DNA of 64,000 nt, taken from Acidobacteriota bacterium. GTDB taxonomy: Bacteria; Acidobacteriota; Blastocatellia; Pyrinomonadales; Pyrinomonadaceae. The stretch spans positions 620,001-684,000 of the forward strand of contig JADJBB010000025.1 in NCBI GenBank assembly GCA_016703965.1. The letters run 5' to 3'. The notes beneath the pieces are model-generated. The model searched no databases and was not told the DNA's origin. It worked only from the letters and a program-made list of their open reading frames with translations. A program made the position numbers and the translations under genes. Positions 36,501-46,208 of this stretch are shown piece by piece (the first letter of the stretch is position 1; every line of letters starts with the position of its first letter).

Positions 36501-39500
36501 GGCGTAAGACGGTGTGATCGTTGGAACCAAGCTGCCGTAGAACACGGTATGGCTTGATGCCGTGACCGTAAGCGTTGCTTTACCAACGGTTACGGAACCG
36601 TTCGTATAGGAGAACGAGTAATTACTGGAAACACCGCCGACGCAGGCCGTTGGATATGGCGAGTTGGCAGCAGTTGAACCAGCGGCATAGGTCGTGGAAC
36701 AGGTCGGTGCAGTCGAAAGATTTGCTGGTCCCTGAGAGAGGACGAATCCGCTGTAGCTCGGCGTAACGGTTGGAGCAGCGTCACCAAAAGTGACGGTGTG
36801 GCTCGATGCCGTGACGGTCAAAATTGCCTTATCTACGGCTACGGTTCCGCCAGTGTAGGTGAATGAGTAATTGTCCGAAACGCCGCCGCCACAGCTTGAT
36901 GTATATGGCGAGTTAGCAGCAGTTGAACCAGCGGTGTAGGTCGTGGAACACGTCGGGGCGGTAGCGAGATTAGCCGGTCCCTGAGAGAGGACGAACCCGC
37001 TATAAGCTGGCGTTACATTCGGAGCAGCGTCGCCGAATGTGACGGCGTGGCTCGAGGCGGTGACCGTCAACATTGCTTTATCAACGGCTACCGTGCCGCC
37101 GGTGTAGGAGAATGAGTAATTATCCGAAACGCCGCCGCCGCAGCTTGATGAATACGGCGAGTTAGCAGCAGTTGAACCCGCGGTGTAGGTCGTGGAACAC
37201 GTCGGGGCAGTCGTAAGATTCGCCGGTCCCTGGGAGAGAACGAATCCGCTATAACTTGGCGTAACGGTTGGAGCAGCGTCACCGAATGTGACAGTGTGGC
37301 TCGAGGCTGTCACGGTAAGTGCCGCCTTGTTTACCGTTACTGTTCCGTTTGTTGGCGCAAAATCGTAGTTGCCCGACACGCCACCGGAACAACTGGTCGA
37401 ATAAGGTGAACCAGCAGCCGAGGAACTCTGGGTATAAGAAGTCGTGCAGCTTGGCTGCGCCGTAAGGTCTCCTGGCCCCTGGCTGAGGACAAATCCTGTA
37501 TACGAGGGAGTTACGGCGGGAACCGCGTCACCGTAAGTTACTGTATGGCTCGACGCCGTCACGCCGAGAGTCGCCTTGTTCACGTTCTGAGTGACATTGC
37601 CTGATCCGCCATTGAAGCTTCCGTTGCCACTGTAGACCACGGAAATATTGTGGAATCCACCGGTGAGATTCGCAGTTGAACACTGCGCCTGGCCGGAGCC
37701 ATTCAAAGGAAGATTCTGACAGCCAGGGATCGGTGTTGCTCCGTCGAAAAAGCTAACGGTTCCGCCGGGTGTTCCGACGCCTGGAGGATCGACCGTGACG
37801 GTAGCGGTAAAGGTTACCGACTGGCCATAGGTCGACGTTGGCAGTGAACTAACGACCGATGTCGTTGAATCGGCATTGTCGACCTGATGTGTGGTTGAAC
37901 CGGAGCTGGAATTGAAATTCGCGTTGCCGTTATACGAAGCTCCAATGTTGTGAGCTCCGACGGCCATTGCTGAGGTGGTGAGCTGGGCAATTCCACTGCC
38001 ACTTACAGCTACAGGGCTGCCGAAATTGCTGCCGTCGATCGCAAATTGGACCGTGCCGGAAGGGACATCGGATCCCGGCGCAGCGGCTGAGATATTTGCA
38101 GTTAAGGTTACAGTTTGTCCAAAATCCGAAGGGTTGGGCGAGGTTGAAACAACGGTAGCTGAGTTAGCTTTGTTTACGGTCTGCCCGCCGGCTAGCGACC
38201 CACTACTTGGATTGAATCCCGGATTACCGCCGTAGCTTACGCCGACTGGATGATTGCCAACCGATAGCGATGAAGTTGTAAATGAGGCCGTACCGCCGCT
38301 TAGAGCAACGGGCGATCCGACAGGTGAGCCGTCTATCGAGAATTGAACCGTACCGGTCGGTGTGTTAGACCCGGATGTCGGTGCAACGGTTGCGGTGAAT
38401 GTAACACTTTGACCGCTGACCGATGGATTTACCGATGAGCCAACCGTTGTAGACGTTCCAACCGAAGTAACGGTGGTCAATACCGTCTGCCCGCCAACCG
38501 TTGGAAAGCCTGGGGCGGCGATAGAGTATGCACCGTGTGCGATCTGGAATCCCGTTGAAGCCGTCACGGTTCCGTTGACCGTGAATGATCCCGAACCGCC
38601 GGCCGGCACGTTGGTGAAATTACACGTCACCGTTCCGCCGCTAAGACTGCAATTTGGATCCGTAACTGACGTGAATGTGACGCCCGTTGGCTGCGTGGCT
38701 GTTACCGTCGGGTCGATCGAGCCGGCTGATCCGTTTTTGTAATTGTATGTGTATGTGATCGTCGAACCTTGATCGGCTCCTGACGGGCCGGTTGCTCTGA
38801 CCGTCGGGCCGGCGATTTCGTTATCGGTGATCTCATCGACGTAAACATAGCCCGGATGTCCGCCGAGCGAGCAGCCTGATGCCGAGACTTCGATGCGAAT
38901 ATTATCACCTGAGTTTACGGGGTGTACCGGTGACGAGGTCAGGTCGATCACCTGCCAATTTAAATATTTCCAGAATTCGCCTCCGCCGAATGCTGCTCCA
39001 TCCTGCCAGTTCTTACCCGGCTCATTTACATACGACGCAAAATCATAAAGCACGTCGTTGCCATTTGAAACGTTTATCGCCCGCACTCTGAAATACGGCT
39101 TCTGATCGTCCGTGTGGCCGCTTGCTGGATTAACCATGACCGCCGCATATGCGAACTTTGTATGGTTAAGACTATCGGCTGGATCGATGTAGGCCGAAAC
39201 ATTCTGAGTGATCATGTTACCGTTCCTGCTGTAGCCACCACTGCTATACGACTGCTCATTGTTTACCCGGGCTGAATAATGTCCGTATGCAGGATACCTA
39301 AGAGCGTTGTTAGAACGGCTGTCGGACAGACTAAGCGGAGCCACAGCAGGGCCGCCTACGATGGCGCTTAGATCGGCACCACCGCCACCGAGAGCGGAAC
39401 TGTACCCGTTGTTGACGTAGGCCGTTTTTGTCCAGGAACCAAAGGTCCCATTTTCGAAGTCACCGTTGACAACGAGGGCTGAGACCCCAGTGGCAATTAT

Positions 39501-39548
39501 CAATGCGCCGATAAGCGCTATTACAAAAAGCGAAGTGAAACGTTTCAT
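33580..39548 (-). CDS. Giant secreted repeat protein: Ig-like, MBG and dockerin-like modules, four frameshifts
   Basis: About 1990 residues if shifts near 35150, 35005, 34396 and 34006 are corrected. Order: signal peptide (FVIALIGALIIATGVSA), an N-terminal domain opening VVNGDFENGTFGSWTK, a DUF11-like module (SITYTYNYKNGSAGS without its first residues), Ig-like repeats, eight MBG modules (KATLTVTASSHTVTYGDAAP type) with a further Ig-like repeat among them, a carboxypeptidase-regulatory-like module (GNYSFSTTISGG), a Pro/Thr stalk (TPTPGVTPTPAVTPTP), a dockerin-like DGAIDSSDVTVVRLYSMG, a cohesin-like part and a final regulatory-like module (SGRVTTAGGQGLRNATVVM). It is probably a surface or matrix protein. 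No PEP-CTERM or sortase signal is visible. The first 1495 residues are uninterrupted. Confidence 0.85.
36590..37336 (-). repeat. Three near-identical 249-bp coding repeats (MBG modules)
   Basis: Within the giant gene, three consecutive 83-residue modules (each with FGDAAP, SGFVLSQGPANL, CSTTYTAGSTAANSPY and a CGGGVSDNYSF-like block) are nearly identical at DNA level, with a constant period of 249 bases. The neighbouring MBG modules are clearly more diverged. This points to recent duplication or gene conversion, and it is a place where assemblies may collapse or expand copies. Confidence 0.85.
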
Positions 39549-39943
39549 TTGTGGTTATTCTTCTCCAAAAAGGGGTTATGGGTGGAACAAGAGAGCGGTA
39601 GGGGGGAAACCCGGTGAAAAACCGGTTATCTCGAATGATGGATGGATCGAGGATTCGAAGGACAGCGAAGGTCTAGATCGATAGCCTAGGGAGCTAAAGG
39701 CAGGCGTGGACGCCCACGTAAAGGTTACGCGATTTTAGAAAGGCTTGTCAATAAATGTGTACAAAAAGACTTAACACTAAAAAGAGCGGGCGATTCTCAG
39801 GCACATGACTGAGTACTCACCCAATAACTTATCGGTCAAAATCGTTCGAACATTAACCGGTTCGATCAACAACCTGAGCCCCCGATCAAGCCGACACAAG
39901 AGGGGCTTTTGACGAAGAGGACACGATATCTAAAAGCCTATGA
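39549..39943. other. Long leader/intergenic region upstream of the giant repeat gene
   Basis: 395 bases without a gene. On the minus strand, leading to the start of the repeat protein, there are two clear hairpins (CGTGG-ACGC-CCACG near 39710 and CCGG/CCGG around a T-rich loop near 39620) and GGAG close to the start codon. The length and structure suggest a regulated 5' leader. I compared it by eye with cyclic-di-GMP riboswitches and did not find their conserved core. Confidence 0.4.
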
Positions 39944-40867
39944 TCATTCTTGCCGGTCAAGATCGGAAAGAGTTACACGTTTTCGCTGAACTTCGGCGAA
40001 TTCGATCGGCCGCGTTCGATTCGGCGACGGTTCTAGAAGCGACGTTGTCCCCTCAATTACCGACGGAGGTTCTGGAAGATAGGAATCGACGCTGGCTGGA
40101 AAATTTAGAACAGCTCCCGGCTGGATCGTTTCGGAAGATCTTGGCTTTCTCTTGAGTGAGCGGCTCATTCGGTTCCATCCGAACCCGATAAAGATCATAT
40201 TCAGCACGGACAATCCAAGCGCGATCAATATGAAAGTCCAAATGCCCTTATTCAAGACAGCTTGGGTTGCAATAACGGAGAGCACGCTGATAGCGAGGGC
40301 AATGGTTGTCGCAGCCATAACGATCTCACTGGTAACGACCGACGTGTAGCCAGCTCTGATCTCTGCTGCCATATTAAGCATTTCAAGCTCAGTGCTCTCG
40401 ACCGTCATCGGCGTACCGCATTTTCGGCAAAATCTCGAATCGTCAGTACTTTCTGTTCCGCAGGTCGGACAGATCTTCTCGACCTTTCGGACCGTTGCTA
40501 GGGACGAGATCGCCTCGGCTTCCCTCGTCAGAATATCCTTTTCCCCCTTTGAGAGAGAAGGATGCTTAACAACGTAGTCGAAGGTAACGCGGGTGGCGTG
40601 ATCACCGGCCGCCTTTAATTTGATCACGAGGGTTCTCGGGTAATCGAGAACGTCTGCAGAGCTGTGGAAAGTTCCCCAACCCGATGCTCCGCGGCGACCC
40701 CGAACGGTGAGATCCTCATCGTCCAGCAGATCGTAGCCGAGACGTTCAAGTGCGGAAATGATACGGGTACGGACACTAGCTACATCGCCGACAAGGACTT
40801 TACGCAGATAGTGCTCCGTGGTGTGGTATGGGTTAGAGTCTCCCGCTAAGACCATAATATCTGCCAT
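39944..40867 (-). CDS. Zinc-ribbon membrane protein of unknown function
   Basis: About 307 residues from ATG 40865-40867 (MADIMVLAG), which has GGAG upstream; a longer in-frame start is less likely. The N-terminal ~120 residues are a soluble domain without a name (LGYDLLDDEDLTVRG, DVLDYPRTLVIKLKA). A zinc ribbon CPTCGTESTDDSRFCRKCG follows at ~135-155. Two membrane segments come next (MAATTIALAISVLSVIATQA and WTFILIALGLSVLNMIFIGF), then a charged tail. It is a single gene with no obvious partners. Function is unknown. Confidence 0.65.
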   Translation of the reverse strand: MADIMVLAGDSNPYHTTEHYLRKVLVGDVASVRTRIISALERLGYDLLDDEDLTVRGRRGASGWGTFHSSADVLDYPRTLVIKLKAAGDHATRVTFDYVVKHPSLSKGEKDILTREAEAISSLATVRKVEKICPTCGTESTDDSRFCRKCGTPMTVESTELEMLNMAAEIRAGYTSVVTSEIVMAATTIALAISVLSVIATQAVLNKGIWTFILIALGLSVLNMIFIGFGWNRMSRSLKRKPRSSETIQPGAVLNFPASVDSYLPEPPSVIEGTTSLLEPSPNRTRPIEFAEVQRKRVTLSDLDRQE

Positions 40868-40967
40868 CAGTTTTCTCCATTTAGGTTCAAATTCTGAGAA
40901 ACCTATACGACATTGATTAGAACGTAGTTGCAATGTGTTTCAGAATTTAGAATTTTGTAACATTTGG

Positions 40968-42848
40968 TTAATAATTGGCAAAAATAAGATCCTTAACGCC
41001 GCGTAGGGATGTACTTTTAGGCGTTCCAACATCCAGGACAACAACCTGGTTATTCCCTTTCTTTAGCCAAGTCCCAGGAACGAATAGAGTCTGCTGCGGC
41101 CCTATCTTCCAGAATCTGCCGAGATGATGGCCATTGACCCAGACGTGGCCCTTTTCCCATGTGGACATATCGAGAAAGGTATCGCCGACAGATGACAAAT
41201 CGAGTGAGCCGCGATAGAAGACCGTATTAGCCTCCGGCTGCTTTTTAAAGCGAAGCGGGGAAAGATCAGCCATCGGCAGCCGGAAAACATCCCAGCCGCT
41301 CAGCTCTTGATCGCCCAACTTGACCTTACCCATAATTCCCTTTCGATCATCGATAAGCCGCGGGCCAAAATTAATGCGTCCCATGTTTTCGACGAGAACA
41401 TCGAGCGGCTTGCCAGCGGCGATATCTATCTCAAGGGAATTTTGTTTTAGTCTTCGGTCGAGAGCCCCCAATCGTTTGTCCCCCTGAGATACAACGGCAT
41501 AATCGCGTATCTCGCCGAATGAAAGCTTTCCTTTTGCTGCCGCACCGATCTTTTTGCGATACAGCAAAAAGCCATACGCCTGATCGAGCGATTCCATTGT
41601 CGGCGGCTCGTCAGCCTTCACCGATTTCTTTAACAAACTATCTAGAGTTGCGTACTCCTTCAGTTCGAAAGCCGGGATCTCGATCATCGGCTGTGCCGGT
41701 GGAAGCGGAGGAAACTTCTCATTCGGAAAATGCTTTTGGATAACATCGCGAAGGGCAAAAAATTTGGCATTCGGCCGTCCGGCTTCGTCTAGCGGCGAAC
41801 CGTAATCGTAGCTCGATGTGTCCGGCTGGATCGGCATATCGCGGCTGGAATTTGCACCGGCCATGAAGCCCCAAGTCGTTCCGCCGTGGAACATATAGAC
41901 GTTGAAAGACGTGTTGTTGCTGAGCATCCACTCGATTCCCTCGGCGGGAACTTCGTGCTGAACGCGCTTTTCGTTTCCACCCCACGGCGGCAGCGGATGA
42001 TGCGTCTCGCCCCAATGGTCGAACCAGCCGACCCAATATTCACCGACCATTCGAGGGCGATCGGGCCAGCGTTTGTCGAATTCCTTGAATTGATCGGCGA
42101 CATTGTCGCCCGCACCGAAATTGATGACGGCGAGGTCGTTGGGCAGCGTTCCGCCGTCAAGATTCTTAGCTCCCGGGCCGTCTGACGTGAAGAGAGTTAC
42201 GTCGAAACCCGCGGTCGTTATCTGGTCACGGACGGCACTCATGTAAGCATGATTTGCCGCGAACGATCCATATTCGTTCTCAACCTGAGCCATAATTATG
42301 TTTCCGCCGCGTGTGATCTGTAGAGGTGCAAGCTGTTTGCCCACCTGCTGCATGTATTTCGCTGATGCAGCGAGAAAAACCGGGTCGGTTCCTCTAACCT
42401 TGATATCAGGATTTTTCAGAAGCCACGACGGAAATCCGCCGAAATCCCATTCCGTACAAATATACGGCCCGGGGCGCACGATCACATATAGCCCTTCTTC
42501 ACCTGCTTCGCGGACGAACTCAGCAACGTCGAGATTGCCGGTAAAATCGAATTTTCCAGGCACCGGCTCATGCAAATTCCAAAAGACGTAGGTCGTGATC
42601 GTGTTCAAACCCATTGCGCGAGCTTTCTTAAACCGATCACGCCAATAAGCCCGCGGTACACGCGGATAATGCATCTCGCCCGAGCGGATCGTGAACGGTT
42701 TGCCGTTGAGCAGAAACGAATTTCCCTTCCATCCGAATGTTTCCCTGGGCTGCGGTAGAGCGGTGATCGAAACTGCAAATATGAAAAAGAGGACGCCCCA
42801 TTTTGATCGGAGCGTCCTCGTGATGTTGGATAAGCTGTGAATATTCAT
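40968..42848 (-). CDS. Beta-galactosidase, glycoside hydrolase family 35
   Basis: About 626 residues from ATG 42846-42848, with a signal peptide (WGVLFFIFAVSITALPQ). The GH35 core starts with SFLLNGKPFTIRSGEMHYPR and has the acid/base glutamate in AQVENEYGSF and the nucleophile glutamate in MVGEYWVGWFDHWGE. The tail holds jelly-roll domains (GHVWVNGHHLGRFWKIGPQ). It removes terminal beta-galactose from oligosaccharides, here outside the cytoplasm. Its start overlaps the stop of korB as TAATG, a surprising coupling with a central-metabolism operon. It might also trim the cell's own exopolysaccharide. Confidence 0.92.
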   Translation of the reverse strand: MNIHSLSNITRTLRSKWGVLFFIFAVSITALPQPRETFGWKGNSFLLNGKPFTIRSGEMHYPRVPRAYWRDRFKKARAMGLNTITTYVFWNLHEPVPGKFDFTGNLDVAEFVREAGEEGLYVIVRPGPYICTEWDFGGFPSWLLKNPDIKVRGTDPVFLAASAKYMQQVGKQLAPLQITRGGNIIMAQVENEYGSFAANHAYMSAVRDQITTAGFDVTLFTSDGPGAKNLDGGTLPNDLAVINFGAGDNVADQFKEFDKRWPDRPRMVGEYWVGWFDHWGETHHPLPPWGGNEKRVQHEVPAEGIEWMLSNNTSFNVYMFHGGTTWGFMAGANSSRDMPIQPDTSSYDYGSPLDEAGRPNAKFFALRDVIQKHFPNEKFPPLPPAQPMIEIPAFELKEYATLDSLLKKSVKADEPPTMESLDQAYGFLLYRKKIGAAAKGKLSFGEIRDYAVVSQGDKRLGALDRRLKQNSLEIDIAAGKPLDVLVENMGRINFGPRLIDDRKGIMGKVKLGDQELSGWDVFRLPMADLSPLRFKKQPEANTVFYRGSLDLSSVGDTFLDMSTWEKGHVWVNGHHLGRFWKIGPQQTLFVPGTWLKKGNNQVVVLDVGTPKSTSLRGVKDLIFANY

Positions 42849-43900
42849 TATCTGAGCGAGCGGTTTATTGTGCCGAGTGCCTCGTTTCCGGGACACAGAA
42901 GTGACTGCGGTAGAGCATTCAGCGGCTGTTCCGATGTGTTGATCATTTCGTGAAGTTCGGTCGAGTCAGGGTCAATGTAGAGCAGTCCCGTCAGGATCTC
43001 TCCCGTGTGTTTTGCTTTCTGAACTGCATTGACCGACGATAGGCGATCAAAGGGATCCCAATCTTTGGCGAGTTTATGCAGTCGGATCGATGTGCCATCG
43101 TGCATGACCAGATCATTCACCGAGCCGGAATCGTAATTCGTCGTGATCTCGTGCATCATTGGCACAAAATCCATCGTTCCGGTTACTTCGACATGCTCGC
43201 GAACGTAATCATAGGATTTCGTCGAACCAACGTTGTTGTTAAAGGTCACGCAGGGCGATATGACATTCAGAAATGCAAATCCTTTGTGTTTCATCGCCGC
43301 TTTCATGAGCGGAATAAGCTGATCTTTGTCGCCTGAGAAGCTCTGAGCAACAAACGTGGCCCCAAGCTCGATCGCGAGGCTTGCGAGATCGATGGCTTCG
43401 AACAGGTTCACACTTCCCGCTTTGCTTTTCGAGCCAGCGTCAGCAGTCGCACTGTCCTGGCCTTTGGTCAGGCCGTAGCAGCCGTTGTTCATCACGAGGT
43501 AAACCATGTTCAGGTTTCGTCTGACGACGTGAACGAACTGTCCCATGCCGATCGAAGCCGTATCGCCGTCGCCCGAGACCCCGAAATATATCAGGTCGCG
43601 GTTCGCGAGATTCGCACCCGTGGCCACGCTCGGCATTCGGCCGTGGACGGAATTGAACCCGTGCGAATTGCTTAAGAAATAAGCCGGCGATTTCGACGAA
43701 CACCCGATTCCCGAAAGCTTTGCGACCTTATGCGGCTCGATGTTCATTTCCCAACAAGCCTGAACGATCGCGGCGTTGATGGAATCATGCCCGCAACCGG
43801 CACAAAGCGTCGACAGCGAACCCTCGTAGTAATCGACGGTGTAACCGAGTTCATTCTTGGGCAACGCCGGATGTCGAAATGTTGGTCTGATGTAGGTCAT
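42848..43900 (-). CDS. korB: 2-oxoacid:ferredoxin oxidoreductase, beta subunit (KorB)
   Basis: 350 residues. It holds the TPP-binding half of a two-subunit 2-oxoacid:ferredoxin oxidoreductase: LCAGCGHDSINAA, GIGCSSKSPAYF, GVSGDGDTASIG with the GDG motif, and NNGCYGLTKGQ. Cysteines of CAGC and others can hold the iron-sulfur cluster. With KorA it oxidatively decarboxylates 2-oxoglutarate (or pyruvate) to the acyl-CoA and reduces ferredoxin. The ATG overlaps the korA stop as ATGA. Substrate is inferred from the family; a pyruvate enzyme is possible. Confidence 0.9.
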   Translation of the reverse strand: MTYIRPTFRHPALPKNELGYTVDYYEGSLSTLCAGCGHDSINAAIVQACWEMNIEPHKVAKLSGIGCSSKSPAYFLSNSHGFNSVHGRMPSVATGANLANRDLIYFGVSGDGDTASIGMGQFVHVVRRNLNMVYLVMNNGCYGLTKGQDSATADAGSKSKAGSVNLFEAIDLASLAIELGATFVAQSFSGDKDQLIPLMKAAMKHKGFAFLNVISPCVTFNNNVGSTKSYDYVREHVEVTGTMDFVPMMHEITTNYDSGSVNDLVMHDGTSIRLHKLAKDWDPFDRLSSVNAVQKAKHTGEILTGLLYIDPDSTELHEMINTSEQPLNALPQSLLCPGNEALGTINRSLR

Positions 43901-45810
43901 CTATTTAAATTCTCTTTTATCTTTCTGTAGATGTAATCTGCGGTAACAGGCGTTCCGTCGTAGTTTAAAACGGAGACAAGCCTCGAGGCATCGACTCCCA
44001 GTTCTATCATCATTAGACTGCGAAATTGGGCGTCTCGATTTTGCTCGATCACGTAAATGCGATGGTGTGCCGCAACAAATTGGCGAAAGCTCTTGCTGAA
44101 TGGAAAAGCCCGCGGCCGCATCGCGTCCAGGTGGATTCCCTCTTCGTTGAGCATTTCGATAGCTTCTTCTGCCGAGAAAATGGACGTTCCAAAGAATATC
44201 ACTCCGTCTTTCGAACGATTCGCTTCCTGATAAAAATGCGGCTGCGGGACCAGTTCTTTGGCTGTGTCCCATTTTTTTGCCAACCGATCGACGTTGCGGC
44301 GGTAGGCATCGCCGTCTTCGGTATAGACACCGTATTCATCTCGGGACGAGCCGCGGGTGACGAAAGCTCCTTTTGTCGCGTGTGTACCGGCGATCGTGCG
44401 ATAAGGTATGCCGTCGTCGTCGATGTCGAGGTAGCGGCCGAATTTGCCGCGGAACTGCTGCAGCGGTTCACCAGCGGTCTGGTCGCTTCCGTCGTCACCG
44501 GGTAGATCCGCGTGATGGCCGCTGCCGCGGCTTTCGTAAGCGTCTGCCATTGATCCGTAAATGCTGTTAAGTTGCTCGGACGTCAATACTTTGCCGCGGT
44601 CGTACCGGCGGCTGTCGTCCCAAACTAACTGATCGGTGACGTGATCATTCATACCAAGGTCAAGGTCCGTCATGACGATCACGGGCGTTTGCAGGCGTTC
44701 GGCAAGGTCAAATGCGTCAGCCGTCATTTCAAAGCACTCTTTCGGCGTTGCCGGAAAGAGCAAAGGGTGCTTGGTATCGCCGTGCGAAGCATAAGCTGCT
44801 AGCAAAACATCAGACTGTTGCGTCCGCGTCGGCATGCCGGTCGAAGGGCCCGTTCGCTGCACATCGATAAGTACAGTGGGAACCTCAGCGAAATAGCCAA
44901 GACCGAGAAATTCGTTCATCAGCGAAAGTCCCGGCCCACTCGTGGCAGTGAATGCCCTTGCGCCGTTCCAGGACGCTCCCATCACCATTCCGATCGCCGC
45001 GAGTTCGTCTTCGGCCTGGACGATGGCATAGTTGTTCTTGCCGGTCTCGGGATCGACGCGGTATTTCGCGGCGTATTTTGTAAATGCATCAACGACCGAT
45101 GTTGAAGGCGTGATCGGATACCAGGCGGCAACGGTTGCTCCGGCATAGATCGCACCTAGTGCACAGGCAGAATTGCCGCCGTACAGGATCTTATCGCCAA
45201 GCAGATCGCGACGTTCGATACGGAGCGGGAGCGGATAATCGAAATTATTCTTAACGTAATCGACACCGATGTTGAGGGCTATGATATTCGGTTCGATCAG
45301 CTTTTCCTTTCCCTTGAATTGGTCGCCGATCAGGCCTTCCAACACGGAAAACTCGATATTGAATAACGTCGCCAGAGCGCCGATGTAGACGATGTTCTTA
45401 AACAGCTGCCGCTGCCGGGCATCACTATATTGGGCGTTACAAAGCTCCGTCATTGGGATGCCGAGCAGTGTGATGTCATCGCGGTCATAGCCCGGCGGCA
45501 AGGGCTTCGAGCTGTCGTAAACAAAATAACCGCCGGCCTTAACATCGGCGTAGTCCTTCTTCATCGACTGCGGATTGACGGCAACCATCAGGTCCACGCC
45601 TTCGCGGCGGCCGAGATAGCCTTTTTCGCTTATACGCACCTCGTACCAAGTCGGCAGTCCCTGAATATTGGACGGGAAAATATTCTTCGGCGTTACCGGA
45701 ACGCCCATGCGAAACACCGCCTTGGTGAACAAAGCATTAGCCGACGCTGAGCCGGTGCCATTGACGTTCGCAAAGCGAACCACAAAATCGTTTATTTTAG
45801 TTTCCTGCAT
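43897..45810 (-). CDS. korA: 2-oxoacid:ferredoxin oxidoreductase, fused gamma/alpha subunit (KorA)
   Basis: About 637 residues from ATG 45808-45810. The N-terminal gamma domain (FVVRFANVNGTGSASANALF) is fused to the alpha domain, as in bacterial KorA. The alpha part has ALGAIYAGATVAAWYPITPS with the YPITPS motif and AIVQAEDELAAIGMVMGAS, then ATSGPGLSLMNEF. It forms the substrate/CoA side of the enzyme with KorB. The gene starts 7 bases before the end of the DUF2200 gene and overlaps korB. The enzyme supplies reduced ferredoxin and, with the GltD-like protein, may exchange electrons with NAD(P)H. Confidence 0.9.
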   Translation of the reverse strand: MQETKINDFVVRFANVNGTGSASANALFTKAVFRMGVPVTPKNIFPSNIQGLPTWYEVRISEKGYLGRREGVDLMVAVNPQSMKKDYADVKAGGYFVYDSSKPLPPGYDRDDITLLGIPMTELCNAQYSDARQRQLFKNIVYIGALATLFNIEFSVLEGLIGDQFKGKEKLIEPNIIALNIGVDYVKNNFDYPLPLRIERRDLLGDKILYGGNSACALGAIYAGATVAAWYPITPSTSVVDAFTKYAAKYRVDPETGKNNYAIVQAEDELAAIGMVMGASWNGARAFTATSGPGLSLMNEFLGLGYFAEVPTVLIDVQRTGPSTGMPTRTQQSDVLLAAYASHGDTKHPLLFPATPKECFEMTADAFDLAERLQTPVIVMTDLDLGMNDHVTDQLVWDDSRRYDRGKVLTSEQLNSIYGSMADAYESRGSGHHADLPGDDGSDQTAGEPLQQFRGKFGRYLDIDDDGIPYRTIAGTHATKGAFVTRGSSRDEYGVYTEDGDAYRRNVDRLAKKWDTAKELVPQPHFYQEANRSKDGVIFFGTSIFSAEEAIEMLNEEGIHLDAMRPRAFPFSKSFRQFVAAHHRIYVIEQNRDAQFRSLMMIELGVDASRLVSVLNYDGTPVTADYIYRKIKENLNR

Positions 45811-45817
45811 TCGTTGT

Positions 45818-46175
45818 CTACCCAGCACTTCGCAAGATCTTTTCCATTTTCCTGCCCTTGGCCAGTTCGTCTATAAGTTTGTCCAGGTACCGTATCTTTT
45901 GCATCACCGGGTCCTCGATATCCTCGACGCGGTAACCGCAGATCACGCCTTTGATCAGATGAGCGTTCGGGTGAAATTTCGGAGCTTCTGCAAAAAAGGT
46001 TTGCAGATCCACTCGGTCTTCGATCACCTTTTCGAGGCCTTTCTGGCTGTATCCGGTCAGCCAACGGATCACCTCATCAAGTTCCTCTTTAGTTCGCCCC
46101 TTTCGTCTCCGTCTTTTTCAAATAATGCGGATAGACGCTGGCGAAGATAAGTGCGTATACTCTCTCCGGTTTCAT
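45818..46175 (-). CDS. DUF2200 family protein, one frameshift
   Basis: About 118 residues once one base is removed from the G-run at 46097-46100 (CCCC on the plus strand). It reads MKPERVYALIFASVYPHYLK, then GRTKEELDEVIRWLTGY, DLQTFFAEAPKFHPNAHLI, CGYRVEDIEDPVMQKIRYLD and DELAKGRKMEKILR. These are hallmarks of the small DUF2200 family. Its function is unknown. It is sandwiched between the GltD-like and korA genes on the same strand, probably co-transcribed. Confidence 0.85.
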
Positions 46176-46208
46176 CTTGCTTCGTTGAAGATCGCCTTTA
46201 ATTTCAGA

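Noticed and set aside
36330..37560. Possible CRISPR-like repeat array
   Set aside because: The repeats are 249-bp coding modules without spacers, fully in frame in the giant protein; no cas genes are present.
39549..39943. Cyclic-di-GMP riboswitch in the leader of the giant gene
   Set aside because: Hairpins are present, but the conserved GEMM core (GAAA tetraloop receptor pair and GACGCAAAGCC-like strand) was not found by eye on either strand.
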